Below, piece after piece: positions 6,199 to 15,871 of a DNA stretch of 64,000 nt; the first letter of the stretch is position 1; each line of letters begins with the position of its first letter. Where the stretch lies: NCBI GenBank assembly GCA_016208085.1, contig JACQYT010000092.1:1-64000 (forward strand), read 5' to 3'. The stretch comes from Elusimicrobiota bacterium (lineage in GTDB: Bacteria; Elusimicrobiota; Elusimicrobia; Elusimicrobiales; UBA9959). Below the pieces are notes generated by a model. It was not told the DNA's origin. It was given only the letters and a program-made list of their open reading frames with translations, and did not search any database. A program made the translations under genes and the position numbers.

Positions 6199-7527
6199 AT
6201 GCCCAAAAATAACGCGTGGAAAATATCGTTTGCCGCACTAACGGCGCTCGTGAGCGTCTCGCTGCCGGCCTCCCCGGCTTTCTCCGCCGCCGGGTTCGAT
6301 CCCAGGACGGCCTACGGCGTCATCTCGGGCGTTCTTTCATGGAAAGACTCCTCGTTTGCGGCCTACCCCGTAAAGAACCGCAAAGACAGTGAACTCCACG
6401 GCGCGCTGCTTTCGCGCGGGGCGGCAAAAGAAAACCTGACCCTGCTCCTTGACCGCGCGGCCACAAGGGACGCCGTTTACGCGGCGGTCAGGGAAAAGGC
6501 CGCCAAAGCCCCGGCCGGCTCTACCTTCATCTTTTATTACGCCGGCCACGGACTCAATCGCGAAGGCAAGGGAGTATTCTTTGCCAACCACGATATTGAC
6601 GGAAAAGATGCGCAAGGCACGGGCCTCGCCCCCGAGGTCATAGGAGGGCTCATCGCGCAGAATTTCAAGGGCTCGCGAGTCATACTCCTCGCGGACTGCT
6701 GCTACTCCGGCGCGCTGCAGGCGACGGCGCGGATGCTGAGCGCCGGGCCGGTGGCGGCTTCCGCGCTGACCTCAGCCTCCGCCTCGAACGCTTCAGCCGG
6801 GACATGGATCTTTACCCAGACGGTCATAGACGCCGTTTCGGGCCGCGCGTTGCTGGACCGTGACAATGACGGCGTTATTACGTTCGGCGAGCTCTCGCAG
6901 GCAATAGCCGGCGCGATGAAGTACCGCGAGCGGCAGCTCTCAGGGAGCTTCCTCCCGGCGGCGATGAAAGATTCCGCCGTTTCAGAAGTAAAAGAGCGCG
7001 GCGCCGCGAGGATAAGCTCCGGCGCCTTCTCCGTCGGCGAATATGTCGCTGTTTCCCGCGGGGGCTCCGGGAGAACGGCGCAGATCCTGGATATAAAGGA
7101 CGACTATACGGTTGAATTTTACGATTACAGCGATAAAATAATCTCCACCGTGCCGGCGGGCGGCGTGTCAAAGATAGAATTCAAGAATTATCCCGCCGGC
7201 GCAGCGGTGAACGTCACCTGGGGCGATAAGCCTTACGCCGCCCAGGTCCTGAAAGTTCAGGACGATTTTCACTGGATAACCTATCCCGGCTGGTCGCATT
7301 CCTGGGACGAATGGGTGATGAGCGACCGCATCGTCGGGGCGCCGTCCGGGGGCGGCTCCTCCACGGCCGCGGAACAGGTCTCCGTAGAATGGAACGGGGA
7401 CTGCTATCCCGCCGTGATACTGAAGAAAAAGTTCGGGCGCGCGTTCGTCCACTATACCGGCTATGCGTCCTCCTGGGACGAATGGGCGGGGCCGGAAAGA
7501 TTAAACTGCCTCGTATCGGAAAAGTAA
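6199..7527 (+). CDS. Secreted caspase-like (C14) protein with EF-hand and Tudor-knot-like repeats
   Basis: I chose the ATG at 6199 because it gives a clean signal peptide (residues 1-~33, ending 'SPAFSAA'); an upstream ATG lies inside the palindrome. A caspase/metacaspase domain follows, with catalytic His in 'YYAGHGLN' (H117) and Cys in 'LADCCYSG' (C167/C168). 'LDRDNDGVITFGEL' is an EF-hand-type Ca loop. The C-terminal ~150 residues hold SH3-like repeats, two of them Tudor-knot/chromo-like with the pattern 'W..SWDEWV' and 'HYTGYASSWDEW' (about residues 337-380 and 394-436). Metacaspase-like proteins cleave after basic residues, often with Ca. Targets and the role of the Tudor-knot modules outside the cytoplasm are unknown. 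Confidence 0.8.
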   Translation: MPKNNAWKISFAALTALVSVSLPASPAFSAAGFDPRTAYGVISGVLSWKDSSFAAYPVKNRKDSELHGALLSRGAAKENLTLLLDRAATRDAVYAAVREKAAKAPAGSTFIFYYAGHGLNREGKGVFFANHDIDGKDAQGTGLAPEVIGGLIAQNFKGSRVILLADCCYSGALQATARMLSAGPVAASALTSASASNASAGTWIFTQTVIDAVSGRALLDRDNDGVITFGELSQAIAGAMKYRERQLSGSFLPAAMKDSAVSEVKERGAARISSGAFSVGEYVAVSRGGSGRTAQILDIKDDYTVEFYDYSDKIISTVPAGGVSKIEFKNYPAGAAVNVTWGDKPYAAQVLKVQDDFHWITYPGWSHSWDEWVMSDRIVGAPSGGGSSTAAEQVSVEWNGDCYPAVILKKKFGRAFVHYTGYASSWDEWAGPERLNCLVSEK

Positions 7528-7533
7528 TATACT

Positions 7534-7558
7534 ATATAACGCGCCGGGCGCGTTATAT
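7534..7558. terminator. Stem-loop terminator after the caspase-like gene
   Basis: atataacgcgc-cgg-gcgcgttatat is a perfect 11-bp stem 7 nt after the stop codon. There is no strong T-tract, so a terminator role is likely but not certain. Confidence 0.55.
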
Positions 7559-7663
7559 CAGGCCGCAGGAATAAGTTATAGCCGGATTTTGTAGTTTCTG
7601 TCCTGACTAGCGTAACGTTATTTGATTGGCGGCAATTGGTAAAACAAAAGGCTATAGTTGTCC

Positions 7664-7703
7664 GACAGGCGAACGAGCATCCGTCCGCCCAAGGCGGACG
7701 GAT
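7664..7703 (+). repeat. 40-nt hairpin repeat (gacaggcgaacg ... ccgtccgcc/ggcggacgg)
   Basis: The sequence gacaggcgaacgagcat is followed by the hairpin ccgtccgcc-caa-ggcggacgg, ending one base before the ATG at 7705. A second copy in the opposite orientation follows dnaK at 15731-15770. The hairpin would sequester the space where a ribosome site should be. Confidence 0.75.
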
Positions 7704-7704
7704 T

Positions 7705-9018
7705 ATGACCCCTCAGGAATATTACTCTAAGGTTATCGGAAAGCTGAAGAACAGCTTCAGCGGCTGCCATTATGTGGTGGCCGCCGGCAGGGAACTGCTG
7801 GCCGACGGCTGGGACCCCTCTTTTCTGGTGGCGGTGGAGCCGGTGGACCGGCTGGAAAAATTCACCCTCGGAAAAGGGATGCAGGTGCATCTGCCGATAG
7901 TGGGGGAGCAGAGCCGTTCCGTGCTGATGCCCCTTGATTTTGAGATCTTTCTGCTCGGCGAGAACCATAAGCTTTACACGGATAAAGAGTCCCAGCGTTA
8001 CTGGTTCAAACAAATGGCTCCCGTTTTCCGGTTCGTTGAAAGCTATTTCAGGAAGCGCGGCCTGCCCTATCTTCTGGACTACACGCCTTCCGGCGCGCAT
8101 CTCGTGTGGCAGAACCCGCTCGGCACGCGCGCGGCGGCGGAGCTTATGGGGATAGGATACCTTGAGCAGGACCTGATCCGGGCCTGCCTCTACACGGATG
8201 CCGGCGACATAAAGAGGTGGTGGGGAATTTCGCTTGAGGCGGCGAGGATGTTCAGCGGCCTCGGGAAACTGGCGGAATATGTCGCGCTTTTGACCATTTC
8301 GGCTTTCAAAGACAATGAAGCCAAAGGCGCGCTGCCGGTGACCGTTTCGGACAGCATTGACAGGTGCATCAATTTCGACAACTCCTGGGCGGAGGGCTCG
8401 CCGTTCATGCGCTCGCTCAGGAGCCCGTTCAGCCTGCACAAAAAGAACCACGATAAATATTATATGTTCCACCACCCGCCGCTGGTGGACGTCCTCGGCG
8501 CCTTCTTTGACGGCAGGACCGCCGTGGAAGAGCCTGATATGGACCGGATCGTGGACTGCATGTGGGACCTCGGGAAGGCGGCCGTTCATGCCGGGCGGTT
8601 CTCCGGGGTCATCCCGGCAGCCGACGACAGCCTGGTGGAGTTTGTGCGCGAGTACAAGCGCAGCGCGCTGTTCGCCTTTCATCAGGAGTTCGACGGTACC
8701 GGGGAGCTGCCGCGCCGGGAGGCCCTGGAGAGGGCCAAGCGCGACAACAGGCTTACGGATTTCGCCAGGCACATCCTGTTCCACCCGAATCCGCCGGCGC
8801 TCCAGCCCAAAAATATAATGGGATTCGTTTATGATCTTCTGATATACGCCCAGTGGAAGCCCAGGCACATAGCCAACGTGCTTCGCGATTTCTATATCGA
8901 CCAGCGATACGGCTGGAACATAGACTTCTTCAAGTACCCGGCTGAGGAAAAAGCGAACTTCTGGGCCAGGACTTTCAGTTCCCTGGCCCTCTGGAAAACA
9001 GGCCGGCTGAGCATCTGA
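7705..9018 (+). CDS. Unknown protein with weak primase (AEP)-like core
   Basis: The protein has 437 residues if the ATG at 7705 is used; a TTG at 7636 would add 23 residues read through a repeat. I do not recognise a named family. A segment around residues 90-155 reads 'LMPLDFEIFLLGENHKLY', then a helix, then 'LLDYTPSGAHLVWQNPLG'. This order (acidic D-x-E, then a Gly/Ser-x-x-His strand) resembles the metal and nucleotide sites of archaeo-eukaryotic primase-type polymerases, but I cannot confirm it. The C-terminal half is helical. There is no signal peptide. The gene is 21 nt before the gspE-like gene; the link may be only positional. Confidence 0.5.
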   Translation: MTPQEYYSKVIGKLKNSFSGCHYVVAAGRELLADGWDPSFLVAVEPVDRLEKFTLGKGMQVHLPIVGEQSRSVLMPLDFEIFLLGENHKLYTDKESQRYWFKQMAPVFRFVESYFRKRGLPYLLDYTPSGAHLVWQNPLGTRAAAELMGIGYLEQDLIRACLYTDAGDIKRWWGISLEAARMFSGLGKLAEYVALLTISAFKDNEAKGALPVTVSDSIDRCINFDNSWAEGSPFMRSLRSPFSLHKKNHDKYYMFHHPPLVDVLGAFFDGRTAVEEPDMDRIVDCMWDLGKAAVHAGRFSGVIPAADDSLVEFVREYKRSALFAFHQEFDGTGELPRREALERAKRDNRLTDFARHILFHPNPPALQPKNIMGFVYDLLIYAQWKPRHIANVLRDFYIDQRYGWNIDFFKYPAEEKANFWARTFSSLALWKTGRLSI

Positions 9019-9039
9019 CGATAACTATTTACGCACAAA

Positions 9040-10764
9040 ATGAAAGACTTCCCGCAGCATAAGCTGGACAGAATAGGCCATATCCTCAGGGAATGGGGAG
9101 TCATTTCCGAAGAACAGCTTCGGCAGGCCGTAAAACAACAGCAGCAGACCCATGAAATAATAGGGAAAATACTGGTAAAGAACGGCGCGGCCGGCGAGGA
9201 AGCGGTGGCAAAAGCCGTGGCTTATCAGCTCAATATTCCGTATATAGAGGAGCCCGCGGCCGAAGCCGATCCGGAAGCGGTAAAGCTGGTCCCCGAATCT
9301 TTAGCCAGGCGCACGATCTCAATCCCGCTCTCGCATACGGAAAACGGCCTTCTGGTTGCGCTTTCCGAACCTTTAAATCTCGTAAACATAGACGATCTCG
9401 GATATGCGTCCAACTGCCGCATAATACCGGCCGTTTCCTCTCCCGGGAAGATACTAGCCGCCGTGGACGCGCTTTACAGGTCCGTCGATCCCATAGCCGA
9501 ACTGATAAAGGGCATAGGAGTGGAACATGTGGAAGTGCTCAACCGCGGAGGCGAAGACGGCGCCGAAATCATCGAAGCGGGCGGTAAGGCGGATATCGCC
9601 CCGCCGATAATCCGGTTCGTCAATTGGATAATTCTGGAAGCGGCGCGGCAAAAGGCCAGCGACATTCACCTCGATCCGACCCAGACCCTTACCAGGATCC
9701 GTTTCAGGGTGGACGGCATGCTTCGCGACATTATGTCTTCTCCCAAAGGCATGCATGCGGCCGTCTGCACGCGGGTGAAGGTGATGGGCGGCCTTAATAT
9801 CGCGGAGCACAGGATACCCCAGGACGGGCGCGCCCTGGTGCGGACCTGCCTAGCCGAGGATGTGGATGTCAGGATAAACGTGGTTCCTACCATATACGGC
9901 GAGAAGATAAATATGCGTTTGCTGGAACAGAACAGGGAGAGGCTGGCGCCGGACCGGCTGGGCATGGATCCGGAGACTATGAAAGGATTTCTGGAACTTA
10001 TCCGCCAGCCGAGCGCAATGACGCTGGTGGTGGGGCCCACCGGCAGCGGCAAAACCACCACGCTTTATTCCGCGTTGACGACTCTCAACACTCCCGCCAC
10101 CCATATCATCACCGTGGAGGATCCGGTTGAATACAGAATGGAGAACATAAACCAGATACAGGTCAACCCGAAAACCGGCCTCACTTTTTCCCAGGGGCTT
10201 CGGGCCGTGCTCCGCCAGGACCCGAATGTGATACTTATAGGCGAAATACGCGACAGGGAAACGGCGGAAATCGCTTTTGAAGCCGCGACGACGGGACATC
10301 TGGTTTTAAGCACCGTTCACAGCAGCGACGCCGCCCATGCGGTGGCAAGACTGGCGACCCTGGGGCTCAATCCGTTTATAGTCTCTTCCGGCCTTGCCGG
10401 CATCATTTCCCAGCGTCTGGTAAGAAAGCTGTGCCCGCACTGCAAAGCGCCCTACACCCCGCCTTCCGCCGTTCTCAGGCAGCTGGAGCCGGAAAACCCG
10501 GCGGTTCTTTACAAGGCCGCCGGCTGCGATAAATGCCGGCAGACCGGTTACACCAGCCGCGTCGGCATTTATGAGGTGGTCGTCCTTGATGCCGGGATGA
10601 GGGACATCATACAGTCCGAGACCTCCGTAAGCCGGCTGCAGTACGCCTTTGCAAAAATGCACATCCGCTCCCTCTGGGCCGGGGGCATTCAAAAAGTGCT
10701 TGAAGGAACAACCACGCTGGAGGAAGTGCTCAGGGTGACCCAGAATTACATGCTTACAGCGTGA
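9040..10764 (+). CDS. Type II secretion / type IV pilus assembly ATPase
   Basis: This 574-residue GspE/PilB-family protein has an N-terminal MshEN/T2SSE-N domain (residues ~1-150). The motor domain carries Walker A 'VVGPTGSGKTTTLYSAL', the Asp box, Walker B 'VILIGEIRDRETAE' and the His box 'GHLVLSTVHSSDA'. The C-terminal tetra-Cys zinc motif ('CPHCKAPY' and 'CDKCRQTGY') is typical of GspE and PilB. It powers assembly of pilin/pseudopilin fibres at the inner membrane. No other pilus genes are adjacent, so I cannot choose between the two systems. Its stop overlaps a possible GTG start of the response-regulator gene. Confidence 0.92.
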   Translation: MKDFPQHKLDRIGHILREWGVISEEQLRQAVKQQQQTHEIIGKILVKNGAAGEEAVAKAVAYQLNIPYIEEPAAEADPEAVKLVPESLARRTISIPLSHTENGLLVALSEPLNLVNIDDLGYASNCRIIPAVSSPGKILAAVDALYRSVDPIAELIKGIGVEHVEVLNRGGEDGAEIIEAGGKADIAPPIIRFVNWIILEAARQKASDIHLDPTQTLTRIRFRVDGMLRDIMSSPKGMHAAVCTRVKVMGGLNIAEHRIPQDGRALVRTCLAEDVDVRINVVPTIYGEKINMRLLEQNRERLAPDRLGMDPETMKGFLELIRQPSAMTLVVGPTGSGKTTTLYSALTTLNTPATHIITVEDPVEYRMENINQIQVNPKTGLTFSQGLRAVLRQDPNVILIGEIRDRETAEIAFEAATTGHLVLSTVHSSDAAHAVARLATLGLNPFIVSSGLAGIISQRLVRKLCPHCKAPYTPPSAVLRQLEPENPAVLYKAAGCDKCRQTGYTSRVGIYEVVVLDAGMRDIIQSETSVSRLQYAFAKMHIRSLWAGGIQKVLEGTTTLEEVLRVTQNYMLTA

Positions 10765-10790
10765 AAAAACCGCGCTTTGGAGCCGCGCCC

Positions 10791-11162
10791 ATGGAAACAA
10801 AAAAACGCATCTTGATTGCCGATGACGACGCCGATCTGGTTCTCCTGCTGGCTCACGACCTGGCCGGGGACGATTATGAAGTGCTTTCCGCCTACAACGG
10901 CGCCGACGCCCTGGCATTGGCTAAAACCGAGGATCCGGACCTGATACTCCTTGACGTAATGATGCCGGACCTGAGCGGTTATCACGTCGCAGGCGAAATA
11001 TACGCGCTGAGGCTGCTTAAACCGCCGGCGATAATCATTATGACCGGGCGCGAGATCGAGGACGAGGCCGTTCTGGCCCGCATCGCCGGCGTCGCGGCTG
11101 TTATGAAAAAACCCTTTGAACTGAAAATCCTGCGGGAAAAAATAAAGGAACTCCTTGGATGA
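10791..11162 (+). CDS. Single-domain response regulator
   Basis: The protein is a stand-alone receiver domain: acidic pair 'IADDDADLV', phospho-Asp in 'LILLDVMMPDL' (D55), Thr in 'IIIMTGRE' and the conserved Lys in 'VMKKPFE'. It has no output domain, so it should act by protein contact, for example on the adjacent assembly ATPase. The ATG at 10791 has a ribosome-site-like ggag eight bases upstream; a GTG at 10761 overlapping the gspE-like stop would add 10 residues. The cognate kinase is not adjacent. Confidence 0.88.
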   Translation: METKKRILIADDDADLVLLLAHDLAGDDYEVLSAYNGADALALAKTEDPDLILLDVMMPDLSGYHVAGEIYALRLLKPPAIIIMTGREIEDEAVLARIAGVAAVMKKPFELKILREKIKELLG

Positions 11163-11974
11163 ATAACATTGTTTTAATAACAGGGGCTTCTTCGGGTATC
11201 GGGAAGGCTACGGCTGAACTATTGCTGGAGAACGGATATATAGTCTACGCCGGGGCCAGGCGCCTTGAACAGCTTAAGGAGCTTCGCACACTCGGCGCCA
11301 AAATATTATACCTGGACGTGACCGATAATTTCCTGCTGGAAACCGCGGTGGAAACCGTCCTCCGGAACGAAGGCCGGCTTGATATCCTTATAAACAACGC
11401 CGGCTACGGCGCCCACGGCGCGCTTGAAGACGTGCCGCCGGCTGAAGCCAGGCGCCAGTTCGAGGTGAATGTCTTCGGCCTCGCCCGCCTGACCCAATTG
11501 GCCCTGCCCCATATGCGCAAGAACAATTCCGGCAAGATAGTCAATATCTCCTCCATAGCCGGCAGGATCTCCATACCCCTCTCCGGCTGGTATCACGCCA
11601 GCAAATACGCCGTTGAAGCCTATTCCGACGCCCTGCGCCTTGAGGTGAAACGCTTCGGCATAGACGTCATCCTGATAGAGCCGGGCCCCGTAAAAACCGA
11701 CTGGGACGCGATAGCCCTTGAAAACCTTTCAAAAAATTCCGGCTCCGGTCCTTATGCCGCCCTGGCTCAAAAAATGACCGGGAAATTCCGGGAAGTTTAC
11801 AGGAGCGGGTCACCCGGCCCCGAGTGCGTGGCCGGAGTTATACTGAAAGCGCTCCGGGCGCGCCGGCCCCGCGCCCGCTACGTGGCGCCGCTGCGCGCGA
11901 AAGCGATCTTGTTCCTCAAATGGCTGCTGCCCGACAGGGTCATGGACTCCGCCCTCGGCCGCCTGCTCAGATAA
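11159..11974 (+). CDS. Short-chain dehydrogenase/reductase
   Basis: This is a classical SDR of 271 residues: cofactor motif 'TGASSGIG' at residues 8-15, 'NNAG' near residue 79, catalytic Ser in 'IVNISSIAG' and 'YHASK' as the Tyr-x3-Lys pair. The length and C-terminus fit the family of NAD(P)-dependent oxidoreductases near DltE/retinol-dehydrogenase types. The substrate cannot be predicted. Its ATG overlaps the response regulator's stop (ATGA), so the two are translationally coupled. Confidence 0.9.
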   Translation: MNNIVLITGASSGIGKATAELLLENGYIVYAGARRLEQLKELRTLGAKILYLDVTDNFLLETAVETVLRNEGRLDILINNAGYGAHGALEDVPPAEARRQFEVNVFGLARLTQLALPHMRKNNSGKIVNISSIAGRISIPLSGWYHASKYAVEAYSDALRLEVKRFGIDVILIEPGPVKTDWDAIALENLSKNSGSGPYAALAQKMTGKFREVYRSGSPGPECVAGVILKALRARRPRARYVAPLRAKAILFLKWLLPDRVMDSALGRLLR

Positions 11975-12006
11975 CCCGGATTATTATTGGCACTCGCCCG
12001 CGGGTA

Positions 12007-12035
12007 TTGACAATTATCGCGCCATCATGTATAAT
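12007..12035 (+). promoter_or_regulatory. Sigma-70 type promoter of the hrcA operon
   Basis: A consensus -35 TTGACA (12007-12012) and -10 TATAAT (12030-12035) are separated by 17 nt. The start of transcription would fall near 12042, just at the CIRCE operator. Confidence 0.85.
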
Positions 12036-12039
12036 ATTA

Positions 12040-12066
12040 TTAGCAGTCAACAGAGATGATTGCTAG
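12040..12066 (+). promoter_or_regulatory. CIRCE operator (HrcA binding site)
   Basis: The arms TTAGCAGTC and GATTGCTAG flank a 9-nt spacer; the consensus arms are TTAGCACTC and GAGTGCTAA. It overlaps the start of transcription, so HrcA would block its own operon until heat or misfolded protein titrates it away. Confidence 0.85.
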
Positions 12067-12076
12067 TTTTGAGATT

Positions 12077-13186
12077 ATGAGAGTGCTTAAACCCGAAATA
12101 GCGCAGGACAGAAAAAACAGGATACTCAACTGGGTGGTCTATAACTATGTCAGCACCGGCAAGCCCGTAAGCTCCGATGTGATAGCCTCCAGGGGCGGGT
12201 TCAAGGTTTCAAGCGCCACTATAAGGAGCATTTTAAAAGAGCTGGAGGACACCGGCTACCTCTTCCAGGCCCATACTTCCGCCGGCAGGATACCGAGCGA
12301 CAAAGGCTACCGCGCCTATGTGGACAATATAACCCGGCTGCAAAAGCTCGCCGCGATCGAAAAGGAGCGGGTGGAGGAAGAGTACGAAAGACGCGTAGAA
12401 GAGCTGGACGGTTTCCTGAAAGCCACCTCCCGCGTGATAGCGGATCTCTCGCACTGGGCCGGTTTTGTGATGTCGGCGGATATCCGGGACGACGCCATAA
12501 AGCGCCTTGACCTGATAAGCCTGGGCCCCAGGAGCATCCTGTCCGTCCTGTTCGCCCATTCAGGCATAATAAAGCACGCCGCGTTTTCGCTTGAGACGGT
12601 CTTTGACAGGAATTCGGTCAGAAATCTTTCTTCAAAGCTCAACAAACGGCTTAAAGACGCGCCGGTGGCCGACGCCGCGAAGATAATATGGCGGGAATTT
12701 CTGCACAAGGGCGCCTGGGCGGCCGAAACCGGGCTTCTGAAAAAACTGCTGGATTATTTTAATAACCTGTCCAGGGACTCGGACCTCGTCTATCTTGAGG
12801 GCTTAAGCCGCATATACGAGAACCTGGAGACCGGCGATATGGGGAATGTGCGCGAGATCGCCAGGGTGCTGGAGGAGAAAGATAAATTTTCCCGTCTGCT
12901 CAAGGAGCGCCTTAAGGACTGCTCCGCCGGAAACAGCGCCCTGGCCGTCTCCGGGAAGCGGCATGCCGTGAACGTGACCATAGGCTCGGAAAACCATATC
13001 AGGGAGTTCAAAAATTTCAGCCTGGTTTCCAGCGCCTACTGCATGAACGCCAGGGCCGTCGGGCTGGTGGGAATACTGGGCGATAAGCGCATGGAATATC
13101 CGAAAATGATCTCCATAGTCGATTCGGTCAGCTCCATGGTGGAGGACATGCTCTCCGGCTGGGATAAACTGGAGCTTGAGAATTAA
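12077..13186 (+). CDS. hrcA: Heat-inducible transcription repressor HrcA
   Basis: The N-terminal winged helix starts 'MRVLKPEIAQDRKNRIL' and contains 'YVSTGKPVSSDVIA' and 'ATIRSILKELEDTGYLFQ', with the conserved 'HTSAGRIPSDKGYR' wing. The C-terminal GAF-like region includes 'VNVTIGSENHI' and ends 'VGILGDKRMEYPK', where typical members have 'GpkRMdY'. An ATG at 12056 is also in frame but lies inside the operator, so 12077 is preferred. HrcA binds CIRCE and represses the groE/dnaK genes; here it heads the hrcA-grpE-dnaK-dnaJ cluster and should regulate itself. Confidence 0.95.
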   Translation: MRVLKPEIAQDRKNRILNWVVYNYVSTGKPVSSDVIASRGGFKVSSATIRSILKELEDTGYLFQAHTSAGRIPSDKGYRAYVDNITRLQKLAAIEKERVEEEYERRVEELDGFLKATSRVIADLSHWAGFVMSADIRDDAIKRLDLISLGPRSILSVLFAHSGIIKHAAFSLETVFDRNSVRNLSSKLNKRLKDAPVADAAKIIWREFLHKGAWAAETGLLKKLLDYFNNLSRDSDLVYLEGLSRIYENLETGDMGNVREIARVLEEKDKFSRLLKERLKDCSAGNSALAVSGKRHAVNVTIGSENHIREFKNFSLVSSAYCMNARAVGLVGILGDKRMEYPKMISIVDSVSSMVEDMLSGWDKLELEN

Positions 13187-13193
13187 GTTAATT

Positions 13194-13802
13194 ATGGAAA
13201 GCAAGCATAAGAAAAAACATCAGGAAGACGCGCAAGACGCCCCCGACTGCGCCGCCAAAGAGCAAGCGGCGGAAGCTCCGGAACTCGCCGCCGCTCCGGC
13301 CGCCGCCAACGGCGCCGACAAGGCCAAAGATTATTACGACCAGCTTTTGCGCCTGCAGGCTGATTTTGCAAATTACAGGAAGCGCGTAGAGAAGGAAAAG
13401 CCGGAGCTGGTCTGTTTTGGAAAGGCGCAGATTCTTTTGACCCTGCTGCCGCTTTACGACCTGCTGATGCAGGCTCACCTGCATATCAGCAAGGCGCGGG
13501 ACGGCGGCGAAGACCCCGCCGGGATGCAGGACGTGGTGAAGGGCCTTGAAATGATATTCAAAGAGTTCTCAAAGGTCTTTGAAACGGAAGGCATAAGGCC
13601 CATGGAACTGGTCGGCAGGCCCTACGACCCGATGGCTTCCGAGATAATAGGCATAGACGAAGGCGCCGAGGAGAACGACGGTCTGGTGACCGAAGAATTC
13701 CAGAAGGGATTCTACTTGGGCGACAAAATATTGCGGCCCGCCAGGGTCAAGATAGCCAAGAAAAAGAAAGAACAGGAAAAGCAGGCAAACAGTAATTTGT
13801 AG
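13194..13802 (+). CDS. grpE: Nucleotide exchange factor GrpE
   Basis: This ~202-residue GrpE has a charged, Ala-rich N-terminus, then the long dimerising helix around 'YYDQLLRLQADFANYRKRVE', key part 'ADFANYRKR'. The C-terminal beta wing contains 'GLEMIFKEF', 'YDPMASEII' and 'VTEEFQKGFYLGDKILRPARVKI', of which 'GDKILRPARVKI' is the family signature. It releases ADP from DnaK. The ATG at 13194 follows the hrcA stop by 7 nt; a TTG at 13176 would overlap hrcA. Confidence 0.94.
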   Translation: MESKHKKKHQEDAQDAPDCAAKEQAAEAPELAAAPAAANGADKAKDYYDQLLRLQADFANYRKRVEKEKPELVCFGKAQILLTLLPLYDLLMQAHLHISKARDGGEDPAGMQDVVKGLEMIFKEFSKVFETEGIRPMELVGRPYDPMASEIIGIDEGAEENDGLVTEEFQKGFYLGDKILRPARVKIAKKKKEQEKQANSNL

Positions 13803-13808
13803 TTGATC

Positions 13809-13842
13809 GCTTCAGCGCTTCAGCTCTTCAGGGCTTCAGCGC
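13809..13842. repeat. Tandem 'cttcagcg/cttcag' words between grpE and dnaK
   Basis: Four tandem copies of cttcag-type 8-9-nt words, with a gcgctt/aagcgc-like palindromic tendency, fill the gap just before the dnaK ribosome site (aaggagg). Confidence 0.55.
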
Positions 13843-13858
13843 TATTTAAGGAGGAAAT

Positions 13859-15730
<1,872 letters not shown>

Positions 15731-15770
15731 CCCGTCCGCTCTGAGCGGACGGGTGTTCGTTCGCCTGTCA
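15731..15770 (-). repeat. Second copy of the 40-nt hairpin repeat, after dnaK
   Basis: The hairpin cccgtccgct-ctg-agcggacggg starts directly after the dnaK stop, followed by the complement of gacaggcgaacga. It is the inverted copy of the element at 7664-7703. It may also act as the dnaK terminator, although it lacks a T-run. Confidence 0.75.
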
Positions 15771-15871
15771 AAGAGCTTTAGCTGTGTGTTTTGCCTATGA
15801 CCGCCTGTGAAATTTCGCCGCGCTGGTCAGGGAAGAACCCAAAAAAATCAGCTCCCTTGAACTCTTAACGT

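Noticed and set aside
7618..8868. 416-codon open frame on the minus strand opposite the primase-like gene
   Set aside because: Arg/His/Pro-rich composition and no motif; the plus-strand frame has normal amino-acid use and a longer frame.
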